A stretch of 64,000 bases of DNA from JADKBO01 sp965230345 (lineage in GTDB: Bacteria; Bacteroidota; Bacteroidia; Chitinophagales; Saprospiraceae). The position numbers and the translations under genes were made by a program. Positions within the stretch are counted from its first letter, which is position 1. Each line of letters starts with the position of its first letter. Under the pieces are notes generated by a model, which was not told the origin of the DNA, did no database searches, and was given only the letters and a program-made list of their open reading frames with translations. Below are positions 36,341 to 44,216 of this stretch, one piece after another. The stretch is taken from NCBI GenBank assembly GCA_965230345.1, contig CBDDKR010000001.1:310001-374000 (forward strand), given 5' to 3'.

Positions 36341-36904
36341 ATGACTGATCAAGAATTTTTACAAGCATTTGTAAACAATGATCGCAAAGGAATCAAGGAG
36401 TTTTATACCGTGTGTTACCCTATGATGAAAGCATCTATAGGGCGCAGTTATAATAACCTTGGTGACGATGATCTTAAAGATTTATTCCAAGAATCAATGA
36501 TAGCTCTTTGGAATAATATTATAGAAGGAAAGTTTCAATTGGACCCAAAAGTAAAATTGACCACATATGTGATCCAGGTTTGTAAGTACAAATTAATGGA
36601 TCGGTTTAAGAAAAAGTCCTTCCAGATGGAGTCTTCTAATTCAGATTGGATTTCCAATATGGATATCGAAGAACAAGATTATCAAGAATCTGAAGATGAA
36701 ATAGTTCTTCGAAAAATTTTGGCCATAATGCCGAATAGGTGTAAGTCTATACTTGAATTTTTCTATTTTGAAAAACTAAAATTAACCGAGATTGCCAAAC
36801 GTCTGAATATTGGACAGAGCAGTGTCAAGAATGAAAAGTATAGGTGCATGAATCGATTGAAATCAATGTTTAAAGAATTAAAAAGTACAAACGATGAATA
36901 CTAG
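36341..36904 (+). CDS. ECF-type RNA polymerase sigma factor, module 2
   Basis: 187 residues with standard ECF organisation. Region 2 (about 10-85) carries DLKDLFQESMIALWNNI and TTYVIQVCKYKLMDRFKKKS. Region 4 (about 125-175) carries MPNRCKSILEFFYFEKLKLT, then EIAKRLNIGQSSVKNEKYRC. It is preceded by the GATGACC/CGAT box and overlaps the anti-sigma-like gene by 11 nt, so the pair is co-translated. Proposed targets are its own gene, the papain-like lipoprotein and the barrel/proton-channel operon. Confidence 0.93.
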   Translation: MTDQEFLQAFVNNDRKGIKEFYTVCYPMMKASIGRSYNNLGDDDLKDLFQESMIALWNNIIEGKFQLDPKVKLTTYVIQVCKYKLMDRFKKKSFQMESSNSDWISNMDIEEQDYQESEDEIVLRKILAIMPNRCKSILEFFYFEKLKLTEIAKRLNIGQSSVKNEKYRCMNRLKSMFKELKSTNDEY

Positions 36905-37619
36905 TTTGGAGAAAATACAAGAATATTTTGAAGGCGGAATGACTTCTGATGAGCGAAGATCTTTTGAAATTCAACTTCAAAACAATGATGAGATGAAAAG
37001 GGAGGTTGAATGGTATAAGAAAACTGTGAAGGCAGCAAGAAATAGTGGCATGAAGGTAATGCTGGACGAAATCCATAATGAATTAGAAAAAACACCTAAT
37101 TCTAATACTTCCAAATGGCTCTTACTTGGAGGTGTTATCTTGACAATAGTTACTTTGATATGTATTTACTTTTTTAATGGAGATTTAAGAGTAGATGAGC
37201 CTAAAGCTTTCGCCATGGAGATTAAGGCGATTGATGGATTACCAGTGACTCTATCTTCAGAAGAAGATGTTTTATTTAATGAAATGATGATTGAATATCG
37301 ACAGGGAAATTATGATCAAGCACTTATTTATATTCAAGATTTGGAGAGTCAAAGTGTGACATCAGATACTTTAATGATCTACAAGGCTAGTTCATTGACA
37401 CAGGTAAATAGACTTGAAAATGCAGCGTCTATCCTGGAAGAATTAATCAAAAATGAGGGTAACTCCTATAAGTTGGAGGCTAAATTTTTATTGGCACAAG
37501 TTTACCTTAAATCAAGCAAAACAGAACAAGGAAAAAGCTTGTTGTTAGAGCTTAATCAGGTGAGCCCATCTTGGGAGAAGAAGGTGAAACCGTGGCTTCA
37601 AGAAGCTGAAAGAAATTAA
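36894..37619 (+). CDS. Anti-sigma-like membrane protein with extracytoplasmic TPRs
   Basis: 241 residues. The N-terminal cytoplasmic segment (LEKIQEYFEGGMTSDERRSF, then EIQL) has the short helical pattern of Bacteroidota anti-sigma regions. One membrane helix lies at about 75-94 (WLLLGGVILTIVTLICIYFF). The extracytoplasmic part is a TPR-like solenoid (IEYRQGNYDQALIYIQDLES, ASILEELIKNEGNSYKLEAK). The start codon overlaps the end of the sigma gene by 11 nt. Inference: it sequesters the sigma factor, and its periplasmic TPR half is the candidate partner or substrate of the TPR-CHAT protease encoded just upstream. Confidence 0.82.
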   Translation: MNTSLEKIQEYFEGGMTSDERRSFEIQLQNNDEMKREVEWYKKTVKAARNSGMKVMLDEIHNELEKTPNSNTSKWLLLGGVILTIVTLICIYFFNGDLRVDEPKAFAMEIKAIDGLPVTLSSEEDVLFNEMMIEYRQGNYDQALIYIQDLESQSVTSDTLMIYKASSLTQVNRLENAASILEELIKNEGNSYKLEAKFLLAQVYLKSSKTEQGKSLLLELNQVSPSWEKKVKPWLQEAERN

Positions 37620-37735
37620 TAGATAATGTTACAACTGATCGATGAAGATAACAAATGAATAAAAGTCTACTTGATTGAGATACAAGATACCTTTTGATTG
37701 ATGTTTAAAATACTCAGAACTATAAACATTGAACT

Positions 37736-37773
37736 AAAAGTCCTAAAGGAAAATCAACCTTTAGGGCTTTTTT
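37736..37773 (+). terminator. Terminator of the sigma/anti-sigma operon
   Basis: AAAAGTCCTAAAGG (37736-37749) pairs with CCTTTAGGGCTTTT (37758-37771) with one G-T mismatch, followed by a T-run. It separates module 2 from the IS982 insertion. Confidence 0.8.
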
Positions 37774-37866
37774 CATGTACAATGTTTAGTTGAACTATGC
37801 ATGGTCTTCGATCTAGTAATAATTATATGATCGTTATTAGTGTAGCAACATAAGTCTGTTGTATTA

Positions 37867-38913
37867 ACCTAAGTTCGATATTAAAATAGAGCTAATTGCG
37901 AAGAATTTTGTGGTGAAAACTGATATAATTTGATTGTGGGCTTTTTTGGCAAGAAAGAGTATGCAATTAATCCAGCTAAGAGATTATTAATAAAATTGTG
38001 GAATGAACGATGGCGAGAATGTTCTATCATACAAATGTTTTTTAATTGATCGTTGATCGTTTCAATGATGCTACGTTTGCGTAGCATTATCTTATCGATT
38101 AAAGGCATCAAAGAGTTTTTCATGTTTTTACGTATCCCTGTTACCAGATGTATGCCATTATCAAAAAGCACTTCTGTAAGTTGCTTGCTCACATAGCCTT
38201 TATCTCCATACAGTTTGCCCCAGATCCTTTTTAACAAATTACCCTTTAACGGTGTACGATCATCAACATTTGCTTGAGTGATCTGAAAATCAATCACTTG
38301 GCCATATTCATTAACAACTAAATGAAGTTTAAAGCCAAAGAAATATCCCATTGTGGACTTCCCCCTTGTCGCAATATTCTTAAATACTTTATGATTAAAA
38401 ATCCGTTTGTTTTTACATACCCTTATGGGAGTAGAGTCAACAAAAGATATACCAGTACAGCTTCCTAAACAACATGTCTTTGCGAACAAGGCCATGGGTA
38501 ATAATGCTTTTTTCTGAAGTTCTACAAAACGATTATAAGAAACGAGATTGGGAAATTCTGAGGACAAATGTTTGACGAGATATTGATTATAAAACCATTT
38601 GAAACATCGTATGCCACTCAATTGAAATAGAATCATTATTGTCATCACCTCGGAAGTGTTTAATTTAGGTTTACGCTTGGGTTTGTTTCCAATACTGTGT
38701 TGGTCAAGGTGATTTTCAAATTCGATCACAAATTCATCCACAACACAGAAAATATTAGTAATTTGCTCTTTAAGAATCATAAGGAATAGCTCTGTTAATT
38801 AATTGATAGTCAAGTGTTAAGGTACAACTATTCCTTATTTTCTCACAATTAATAAGGGTATTTAACAATATATAAAACCCTTATTATCAGTCAAATATTA
38901 ATCGAACTCAGGT
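37867..38913 (-). mobile_element. IS982-family insertion sequence, complete
   Basis: 1047-bp element. The terminal inverted repeats are ACCTAAGTTCGAT (37867-37879) and, inverted, ACCTGAGTTCGAT (38901-38913), with one mismatch. It is flanked by a perfect 5-bp direct repeat TATTA (37862-37866 and 38914-38918). The transposase fills the element. Two inverted repeats near the right end (38780-38789 with 38828-38837; 38851-38859 with 38877-38885) could fold in transcripts entering from outside. Intact ends and target duplication suggest recent insertion into intergenic DNA. Confidence 0.93.
37881..38780 (-). CDS. IS982-family transposase
   Basis: 299-residue DDE transposase, full length for the family. 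Candidate catalytic triad: Asp115 (FVDSTPIR), Asp193 (KLYGDKGYVS) and Glu240 (RSIIETINDQLKNI). The N-terminal helices contain SEVMTIMILFQLSGIRCFKW and the typical YNRFVEL. The frame is open, with no frameshift, so the element is likely active or recently so. Its ATG lies at the base of a 10-bp hairpin formed with sequence 40 nt upstream in the leader, a plausible block on translation of read-through mRNA. Confidence 0.95.
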   Translation of the reverse strand: MILKEQITNIFCVVDEFVIEFENHLDQHSIGNKPKRKPKLNTSEVMTIMILFQLSGIRCFKWFYNQYLVKHLSSEFPNLVSYNRFVELQKKALLPMALFAKTCCLGSCTGISFVDSTPIRVCKNKRIFNHKVFKNIATRGKSTMGYFFGFKLHLVVNEYGQVIDFQITQANVDDRTPLKGNLLKRIWGKLYGDKGYVSKQLTEVLFDNGIHLVTGIRKNMKNSLMPLIDKIMLRKRSIIETINDQLKNICMIEHSRHRSFHNFINNLLAGLIAYSFLPKKPTIKLYQFSPQNSSQLALF

Positions 38914-38918
38914 TATTA

Positions 38919-39250
38919 TGAATTAGGTTTCTGATGGATATGAGATTAGACAGTAATCTCTTAATTTGATCATACTACAATCTAGATTTTGACAATCATA
39001 TTGAAACAATTAGCTAATCTTCCATAGAGATCCATCAAAAATCTACAAATATTAAATGAATAATTTGGCCATTTTAATGTGGCTAAGTTGACTTTACCAT
39101 AAAAAGAATGTGAAGTGTATTGCTGATAATTAGTTGATTTTTAGTTGTTAGGAGAAATGAGCAATGAGATGTCCAAAAATAGCAAGTTAGGGTTGGAGTT
39201 TCGGAATATGTTTGAAGTAAGAATAGAATCGAAAAAAGTTTTCATGATGT
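38919..39250. other. Intergenic region right of the IS
   Basis: 332 bp of AT-rich sequence with only very short frames (the longest seen, near 39157, would be about 28 codons). It ends at candidate promoter B. Before the insertion this was continuous with 37774-37866. Confidence 0.4.
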
Positions 39251-39276
39251 GATGACCTTTTTTAACTCAATTCTAT
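39251..39276 (+). promoter_or_regulatory. Candidate ECF promoter, copy B (papain-like gene)
   Basis: GATGACC (39251-39257), 15 nt, then CTAT (39273-39276), in the context CTATAAAT. The ATG of the papain-like gene is 43 nt beyond the box. Spacing is identical to copies A and C. Confidence 0.65.
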
Positions 39277-39319
39277 AAATGACCAAACACTCTTTTTAAT
39301 CAGAAATAACATACTAATT

Positions 39320-40975
39320 ATGAAAACAATTAATTTTTTAAGCCTTGCATTAATCTTAGCCTTAACTTGGGGAATGCAGTCCTGCTCAAAGGAAAGTAAT
39401 AGTGTTAAGGATATGAACCCTACGGAAAATACACCGAGTCTTGGATGGGGAGGAGATGAAGATGTTTCAAAGATCCCAACAACTACAAATTGGGGCTTAG
39501 GAAACAGTAATTACCCTTCTTCTTTCAGTATTATGGATAAATTTCCGCCTATTGGAAACCAAGAAAGCTACGGAACATGTGTGAGTTGGGCAGCCGGATA
39601 CAACATGAAAACGGTAATAAGCGGAAGTGAAAAAGGATTAAGCTCTGATCAACTAGCTCAACCCAAATACCAATTTAGTCCAAAAGATTTATTCTGGGCA
39701 ATTCCCAATAGTGAAAAAGGTGCAAACTGTAATGGAACTCAATTCGAAAATGCTCTGAATGTGATGCAGCAAAGAGGCATTGCCACGATGCAAACAGTGC
39801 CTTACACATCATTAGGTGACTGTAGTTCGCAACCATTATCGGAATGGACAAATGAAGCGAATAATTATAAGGTGAAGTATTGGAGAAGGGTGGACCCCAG
39901 TGTTGATGCAGTAAAAGAACATATTGTAAAAGGAACTCCGGTGTTGTTTGGTGCCTATTTATCCGATAATTTTATGCAGTGGAATACAGATGATGTAATC
40001 TCTTCTAATACTACATACGACAACGTAGGAAAGCATGCTGGGCATGCACTGATAGTTGCTGGATACGATGATGGCAGGGGGCCAAATGGAGCATTTAAAG
40101 TGGTGAACTCATGGGGAAGTACTTGGGGCGATGCTGGGTCTATCTGGGTTGATTATAACTTTTTCTTTAATGAATTTGTTCCTGATTTTACAGGAGGGAA
40201 GCCTATATTTATAGCAGCTAATCAAGATGGTGATGTAGCTCCGCCTGATGAAAATAACAACCCTACGAATAAGGTTGGTGTAGATGTAGCGCCTTGGGTC
40301 TTTTCAGATTATTCTACTTATTTATCTTCTGGGGACCCAACTCAAAGAAACATTGAATTTAATATTTACAATATAGGTAGTTCAACTGCAAAATCAACGG
40401 ATGAATGGTCTGTGTATTACATATATTATAATGCTTTTGATGCGAATGATTACGGTGTAATATTCTATGATCAATTTACCAATTCGATTCCACAGAATTC
40501 ATATGATTGCCCTACGAACAACAATTGTAAGTTCAATCTAGATATACCTGCTGGAAGCGATTTTGCCTACGAAGCTTTTGGAGATGAGTATCTATATAGG
40601 ACATATAATATGCCTGAAATAACTGGTGCTTATTACTTGTTGCTATTAACAGATGGTGATGATGTGTTTACTGAACAAGATGAGCAGAATAATTTGTTTT
40701 ATACTACACTTGATCCTTTGTACTTCGAAGATGGTTGGGGATTTAAGGAAGGCGCAAACACTAATTTTGAATTCAAAAATGAGCAAAAGGTTAAGTTTGA
40801 AGATGCTCCATTCAAATCTGTTGTTAACGAAAGGTTCAGAAATGCTTATACGGTAGAGGAGATTAAAAACTTTTTTAAGCATGAGATAAGATCTGAAAGG
40901 TTTATAGAAAAATTACAAGAAGCAGATACAAAAAATGGAAAGAAGACCTATGGAAAGGTTGATGTATCTAAGTAA
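39320..40975 (+). CDS. Papain-like (C1) cysteine protease lipoprotein
   Basis: 551 residues. A lipoprotein signal with lipobox MQSC (about residue 22) leads into a C1-peptidase domain (about 50-300). The triad is visible: Cys87 in GTCVSWAAGY, His242 in AGHALIVAGYDD and Asn263 in VVNSWGSTWGD, with the oxyanion-type Gln in IGNQESYG. A second, beta-rich region (about 320-470) and a charged helical tail (EEIKNFFKHEIRSERFIEKL) follow. It is periplasmic or surface tethered. It has the GATGACC promoter box, so I infer control by the module 2 sigma factor. A stem-loop and a pentapeptide-type lipoprotein gene follow. Confidence 0.93.
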   Translation: MKTINFLSLALILALTWGMQSCSKESNSVKDMNPTENTPSLGWGGDEDVSKIPTTTNWGLGNSNYPSSFSIMDKFPPIGNQESYGTCVSWAAGYNMKTVISGSEKGLSSDQLAQPKYQFSPKDLFWAIPNSEKGANCNGTQFENALNVMQQRGIATMQTVPYTSLGDCSSQPLSEWTNEANNYKVKYWRRVDPSVDAVKEHIVKGTPVLFGAYLSDNFMQWNTDDVISSNTTYDNVGKHAGHALIVAGYDDGRGPNGAFKVVNSWGSTWGDAGSIWVDYNFFFNEFVPDFTGGKPIFIAANQDGDVAPPDENNNPTNKVGVDVAPWVFSDYSTYLSSGDPTQRNIEFNIYNIGSSTAKSTDEWSVYYIYYNAFDANDYGVIFYDQFTNSIPQNSYDCPTNNNCKFNLDIPAGSDFAYEAFGDEYLYRTYNMPEITGAYYLLLLTDGDDVFTEQDEQNNLFYTTLDPLYFEDGWGFKEGANTNFEFKNEQKVKFEDAPFKSVVNERFRNAYTVEEIKNFFKHEIRSERFIEKLQEADTKNGKKTYGKVDVSK

Positions 40976-40982
40976 AACTAAG

Positions 40983-41007
40983 ATTGGTACTCCTTAGGAG
41001 TACCAAT
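40983..41007 (+). terminator. Stem-loop between protease and pentapeptide lipoprotein
   Basis: Perfect 12-bp stem ATTGGTACTCCT / AGGAGTACCAAT with a 1-nt nominal loop (40983-40994, 40996-41007), then TAATCTTTTT. The next ATG is only 33 nt away and has no visible promoter, so this may be a partial terminator that lowers expression of the second gene. Confidence 0.6.
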
Positions 41008-41039
41008 TAATCTTTTTAATCAATGCCAAATTTGTAATT

Positions 41040-41867
41040 ATGAAACCTTTGATAGTATTGATGTTGTTGGGATGTTTTTCATGTTCTACTTTAACCCAAT
41101 CCAATAACCCTGACCGTATTTTGAAAAAACATATTGCTTCTGATAGACCTTTGGTTATCAAGAATAGAACCTTTACGGATGATATTGATTTTACATTGAT
41201 CAGTGAAATGTTACTTGTTAATCAACGATTGCATAAGGGAGTCGTTCTTGCTCCACTTTATTTCGAGAATTGTACTTTTGAAGGTGAAGTTTTGGCGTAC
41301 TCAAATAAAGATAATGAGGTGTCTAATATTAGGTTTAGGAATCCGGTATCTTTCATTGGATGTATATTTGAAAAACAGGTTTCATTTAGAGGAGCTGAAT
41401 TTGAGAGCAATGTACATTTTGACGACTCAGTATTTAGGAAGAAAGTATCTTTCGAAGAAGCAAGATTTAATCACAAAGCAAGTTTTAAGGCAGTTGTTTT
41501 TGAAGGAGAAGGTAGAATGCAAAATACATTCTTTAAAGATCATGCATATTTTAATGATTTTCAGTCAAAAAATACACTTAGTTTTCAAGGAGCTTATTTT
41601 CAAGGTGATTTTCTTCTTTCTATGTCAAAGCATTTTGGTTATGTAGATTTAACAAAAATGAAGTGCTATGGAGAGGTTTTATTAAACTACTCAGCATTTC
41701 TGAAAAAGTTGGTTATCAGAAACAGTTCATTTTACCAGAGATTCGATCTGGTTAAGCCTGAGATTGTAGACTTTATAATGGAATCTAACGTTTTTTATCA
41801 TTCGTTTATTCATGAATCTGTTCAAATTGATGGCTTAGAAAGTAATACTTTTCTTTTGAGAAAATAA
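41040..41867 (+). CDS. Pentapeptide-repeat-like lipoprotein
   Basis: 275 residues with a lipoprotein signal (MKPLIVLMLLGCFSC; Cys15 or Cys12). From about residue 75 to 240 the sequence repeats a Phe-centred 5/10-residue pattern (FENCTFEGEV, FIGCIFEKQVSFRGAEFESN, FDDSVFRKKVSFEEARFNHK), the signature of a right-handed pentapeptide beta-helix. Such folds usually act in the cytoplasm (e.g. gyrase mimics); an exported lipidated one is less usual. It lies 64 bp after the papain-like gene and ends at a strong terminator, so it likely belongs to the same regulon. Confidence 0.82.
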   Translation: MKPLIVLMLLGCFSCSTLTQSNNPDRILKKHIASDRPLVIKNRTFTDDIDFTLISEMLLVNQRLHKGVVLAPLYFENCTFEGEVLAYSNKDNEVSNIRFRNPVSFIGCIFEKQVSFRGAEFESNVHFDDSVFRKKVSFEEARFNHKASFKAVVFEGEGRMQNTFFKDHAYFNDFQSKNTLSFQGAYFQGDFLLSMSKHFGYVDLTKMKCYGEVLLNYSAFLKKLVIRNSSFYQRFDLVKPEIVDFIMESNVFYHSFIHESVQIDGLESNTFLLRK

Positions 41868-41946
41868 TTGTACTTGTACAATAATATTATGGAGTAGCTT
41901 TTAGGAGTATTCGATACTTAATTATTGCTTCCTAAATTCAGATATT

Positions 41947-41975
41947 AAAAAGGTCACTTAAGGTGACCTTTTTTT
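41947..41975 (+). terminator. Terminator after the pentapeptide lipoprotein
   Basis: AAAAAGGTCAC-TTAAG-GTGACCTTTTTTT (41947-41975): perfect 11-bp arms and a 7-T tail. The A-run on the left would also allow leftward function. Confidence 0.85.
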
Positions 41976-42240
41976 GTTTTCTACATTATAAATAAAGTAC
42001 AGTAATGAAATAGACATCTTTCATCCACGAAAAATGATTTTCTCAGATCTTCATGAATATAAGAGATTGAATGGTGATGATGTGTTGGGTGGTTTAAATT
42101 GTTGAAATGCAGTGGTGTATGGGTTTGTAAGATCAATTTGAAGACCGATGTAATGATTAATAAAAAACAATTTTAAGGTCTTGTTTTGATGTGATTTAAG
42201 CGCGAAAAAGAGTTTCTACCAAATAATTGGGATTTAAGAT

Positions 42241-42266
42241 GATGACCTTTACTAGACTCACTCGAT
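42241..42266 (+). promoter_or_regulatory. Candidate ECF promoter, copy C (barrel/proton-channel operon)
   Basis: GATGACC (42241-42247), 15 nt, then CGAT (42263-42266), in the context CGATATAT. The ATG of the barrel gene at 42310 is 43 nt beyond the box, the same distance as copy B. Confidence 0.65.
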
Positions 42267-42309
42267 ATATAGACGTAATCAATTAATAAACAATTTAAAT
42301 ATTAGTAAA

Positions 42310-43095
42310 ATGAAAAAACTCGTCTATTTATCGGTAGTAATTTTTTGTGTATTAGCTCAAACAATATCAGGTCAAAATTCCTCATTTGTTTTAGGAGTTT
42401 CTGGAGGTGCAAGTTTGTCCAAATTTAAGGAGTCTGGTGATTATTTATTTGATGGAGAAAGTTTCAAGAGAGAAATGAGGTATGGAGGCGGTCTAGACTT
42501 AGGTGTCAAATACAATAATTGGACACTATTAACGGGTGTTAATTATGTTCAACGGGGAGGAAAATCTGAAATCAGTCTACAGGGCGAAGGAGAAGGCTGG
42601 GTGTTTTGGGATGATCCAACATCTGTTTATAAAGGTGATCAAATTGAAGAATTGACATTCAGTTTTATTTCTATTCCATTGAAAATTAGATATGAACGAT
42701 TTTTTGGTAAAATAGGAGTAGGAGTAGAGTTTGGACCAACTTTTAATAGTATTTCTGGCGATATTAAACTGGATAGAACTTATGAATTGAGAGATGCACA
42801 AGACAGACATAGCGCCGAAACCTACACCGCTGGATCGAAGGGAGAAGACTACTTAAAATCCTTTAAAGTTGGTTTTACATTTAAACCAGTACTTTTTTAT
42901 AAAGTGAGTGATCAAGGAATGTTTCGATTTGGTATAACTTTCGATTCTTATGGAAATATGATCAATGACAGCTATTTGCCTAGTGATGGGAATGGGGGCT
43001 ATGTGAAGTTAAATGGTGAATTAAAGGCAAGCGCTGTTTCGGTCGAAATTGGATACGAGTATAGATTTGACTTCAATCTAGGATCTAAATACTAA
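42310..43095 (+). CDS. Outer-membrane beta-barrel protein (PorT-like)
   Basis: 261 residues with a signal peptide (VVIFCVLAQTISGQ, end near residue 22) and alternating strands typical of small Bacteroidota barrels (FVLGVSGGASLSKFKE, NWTLLTGVNYVQRGGKSEIS, FISIPLKIRYERF, ASAVSVEIGYEYRFDF near the C-terminus). Its role is unknown. It is first in a four-gene unit with a zinc-ribbon protein (4 bp on) and an ExbD-like/ExbB-like pair, and has a GATGACC box upstream. Inference: it is the outer-membrane end of a trans-envelope complex. Confidence 0.85.
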   Translation: MKKLVYLSVVIFCVLAQTISGQNSSFVLGVSGGASLSKFKESGDYLFDGESFKREMRYGGGLDLGVKYNNWTLLTGVNYVQRGGKSEISLQGEGEGWVFWDDPTSVYKGDQIEELTFSFISIPLKIRYERFFGKIGVGVEFGPTFNSISGDIKLDRTYELRDAQDRHSAETYTAGSKGEDYLKSFKVGFTFKPVLFYKVSDQGMFRFGITFDSYGNMINDSYLPSDGNGGYVKLNGELKASAVSVEIGYEYRFDFNLGSKY

Positions 43096-43099
43096 TGTT

Positions 43100-43345
43100 A
43101 TGTATATCTGTAAAAACTGCGGAACCAGACATGAGGAACAAGGTGTGGCATGTAATCAATGCCACATTGAAGGAATGATGATCTTTGACAAAACAATTGC
43201 TCTGCATAATACGCAAAAGCCAGTTGAAAATAATACTTGCAAAAATTGTGGAACAAATAATTCAGTAGAGGCCATCAAATGTGAATCATGTAATTTTCCC
43301 ATATCTCGTCAACATTCATCTAGTAGAAAATCTAAAATTGGTTAG
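43100..43345 (+). CDS. Small double zinc-ribbon protein
   Basis: 81 residues with two treble-clef-type zinc ribbons: CKNCGT...CNQC (residues 4-22) and CKNCGTNNSVEAIKCESC (about 50-67). The two four-cysteine sites are near duplicates. No signal or membrane segment is seen, so it is cytoplasmic. It is placed 4 bp after the barrel gene and 2 bp before the ExbD-like gene. A zinc-ribbon adaptor within a proton-channel operon is unusual; it may contact the cytoplasmic face of the channel, but that is speculation. Confidence 0.8.
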   Translation: MYICKNCGTRHEEQGVACNQCHIEGMMIFDKTIALHNTQKPVENNTCKNCGTNNSVEAIKCESCNFPISRQHSSSRKSKIG

Positions 43346-43347
43346 AC

Positions 43348-44205
43348 ATGCAAAGAAGAACATTAGAGTTATTTAACCTGTCATTTTTAGACATTTTATC
43401 GGGAGCCCTTGGGGCGGTATTGTTTTTATTCATTGTTGTGCCCAAGGGTGGTGTTTCTCCAGAGAAAGAGATTCAATTGGCACTAACATATGATACCATT
43501 GATGGAAAGTTTTTTGGAATTATTCCGGATTCTTTGATGGAGAAAAGGGTAGGAGACAGTATGTTGGTTGTAATATCAGATTATGGTATTATGCCTAAAC
43601 CTCAAAATTGCCCACCACAAAGACCCTGCCCACAATGCCCTAAACTACCTAAAGTGAAAAGGGTTAAGACAAAACAGACTGTTTCAACTTTACCAAGTAG
43701 ATCAAAGCAAAAGAAAGAGAGAATAAATGCAAGACCTGTGGCAAAAAAATCCTCCTATAAAGGAGATTTGCCATCGGTACCATGCTTGATGTCTATAGAG
43801 TTGAAATGGCAAGACAAAAATGACAATGTAGATTTGTTTGTGTGCAAAGAAAACAGGTGTGTTTTTGGAGGAAAACGAAAAAACGCTAAGATTGGTTTTT
43901 GGGATAGTGGTAAATCCAAAACTTCATTTTGGGGCAGCGACCTTAGGACTAATCAAGAGGCAGTAAGACAATTTGATGAGATAATACCTGGAAAGTATGA
44001 CATTTTTGTCCAGTTTAAAGAAAGTGAAGATCAAAAATCCGATGTGGATGTAAGGGCATTGTTTTATACTCGGGATACTATGCAAAATGAACATGGTAAG
44101 GTGTTGAATTTGAATCTCTCACTTGATAAAAAGGTTCGCACGCATATTGGAACGTTAACCATAAATGAAGATGGTTCATTTGATTTAATTGAAAATAACA
44201 ACTAA
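43348..44205 (+). CDS. ExbD/MotB-like single-span protein with DUF2135-like domain
   Basis: 285 residues. A short cytoplasmic N-terminus leads into one membrane helix (about 11-32) with Asp15 at its start (SFLDILSGALGAVLFLFIVV), the position of the proton-carrying Asp in ExbD/TolR/MotB. A Pro/Cys-rich stretch (CPPQRPCPQCPKLPK) and a basic linker follow. The C-terminal beta-domain (about 150-280; LKWQDKNDNVDLFV, then IIPGKYDIFVQF) resembles DUF2135-type domains. There is no peptidoglycan-binding OmpA/MotB domain. It lies directly upstream of an ExbB/MotA-type gene, its likely stator partner. The family name is not known to me. Confidence 0.75.
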   Translation: MQRRTLELFNLSFLDILSGALGAVLFLFIVVPKGGVSPEKEIQLALTYDTIDGKFFGIIPDSLMEKRVGDSMLVVISDYGIMPKPQNCPPQRPCPQCPKLPKVKRVKTKQTVSTLPSRSKQKKERINARPVAKKSSYKGDLPSVPCLMSIELKWQDKNDNVDLFVCKENRCVFGGKRKNAKIGFWDSGKSKTSFWGSDLRTNQEAVRQFDEIIPGKYDIFVQFKESEDQKSDVDVRALFYTRDTMQNEHGKVLNLNLSLDKKVRTHIGTLTINEDGSFDLIENNN

Positions 44206-44216
44206 ATAGATTAAAA

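Noticed and set aside
39157..39250. Short frame of about 28 codons before the papain-like gene
   Set aside because: It is very short, shows no recognisable domain and runs into the promoter B box; chance is the simpler explanation.
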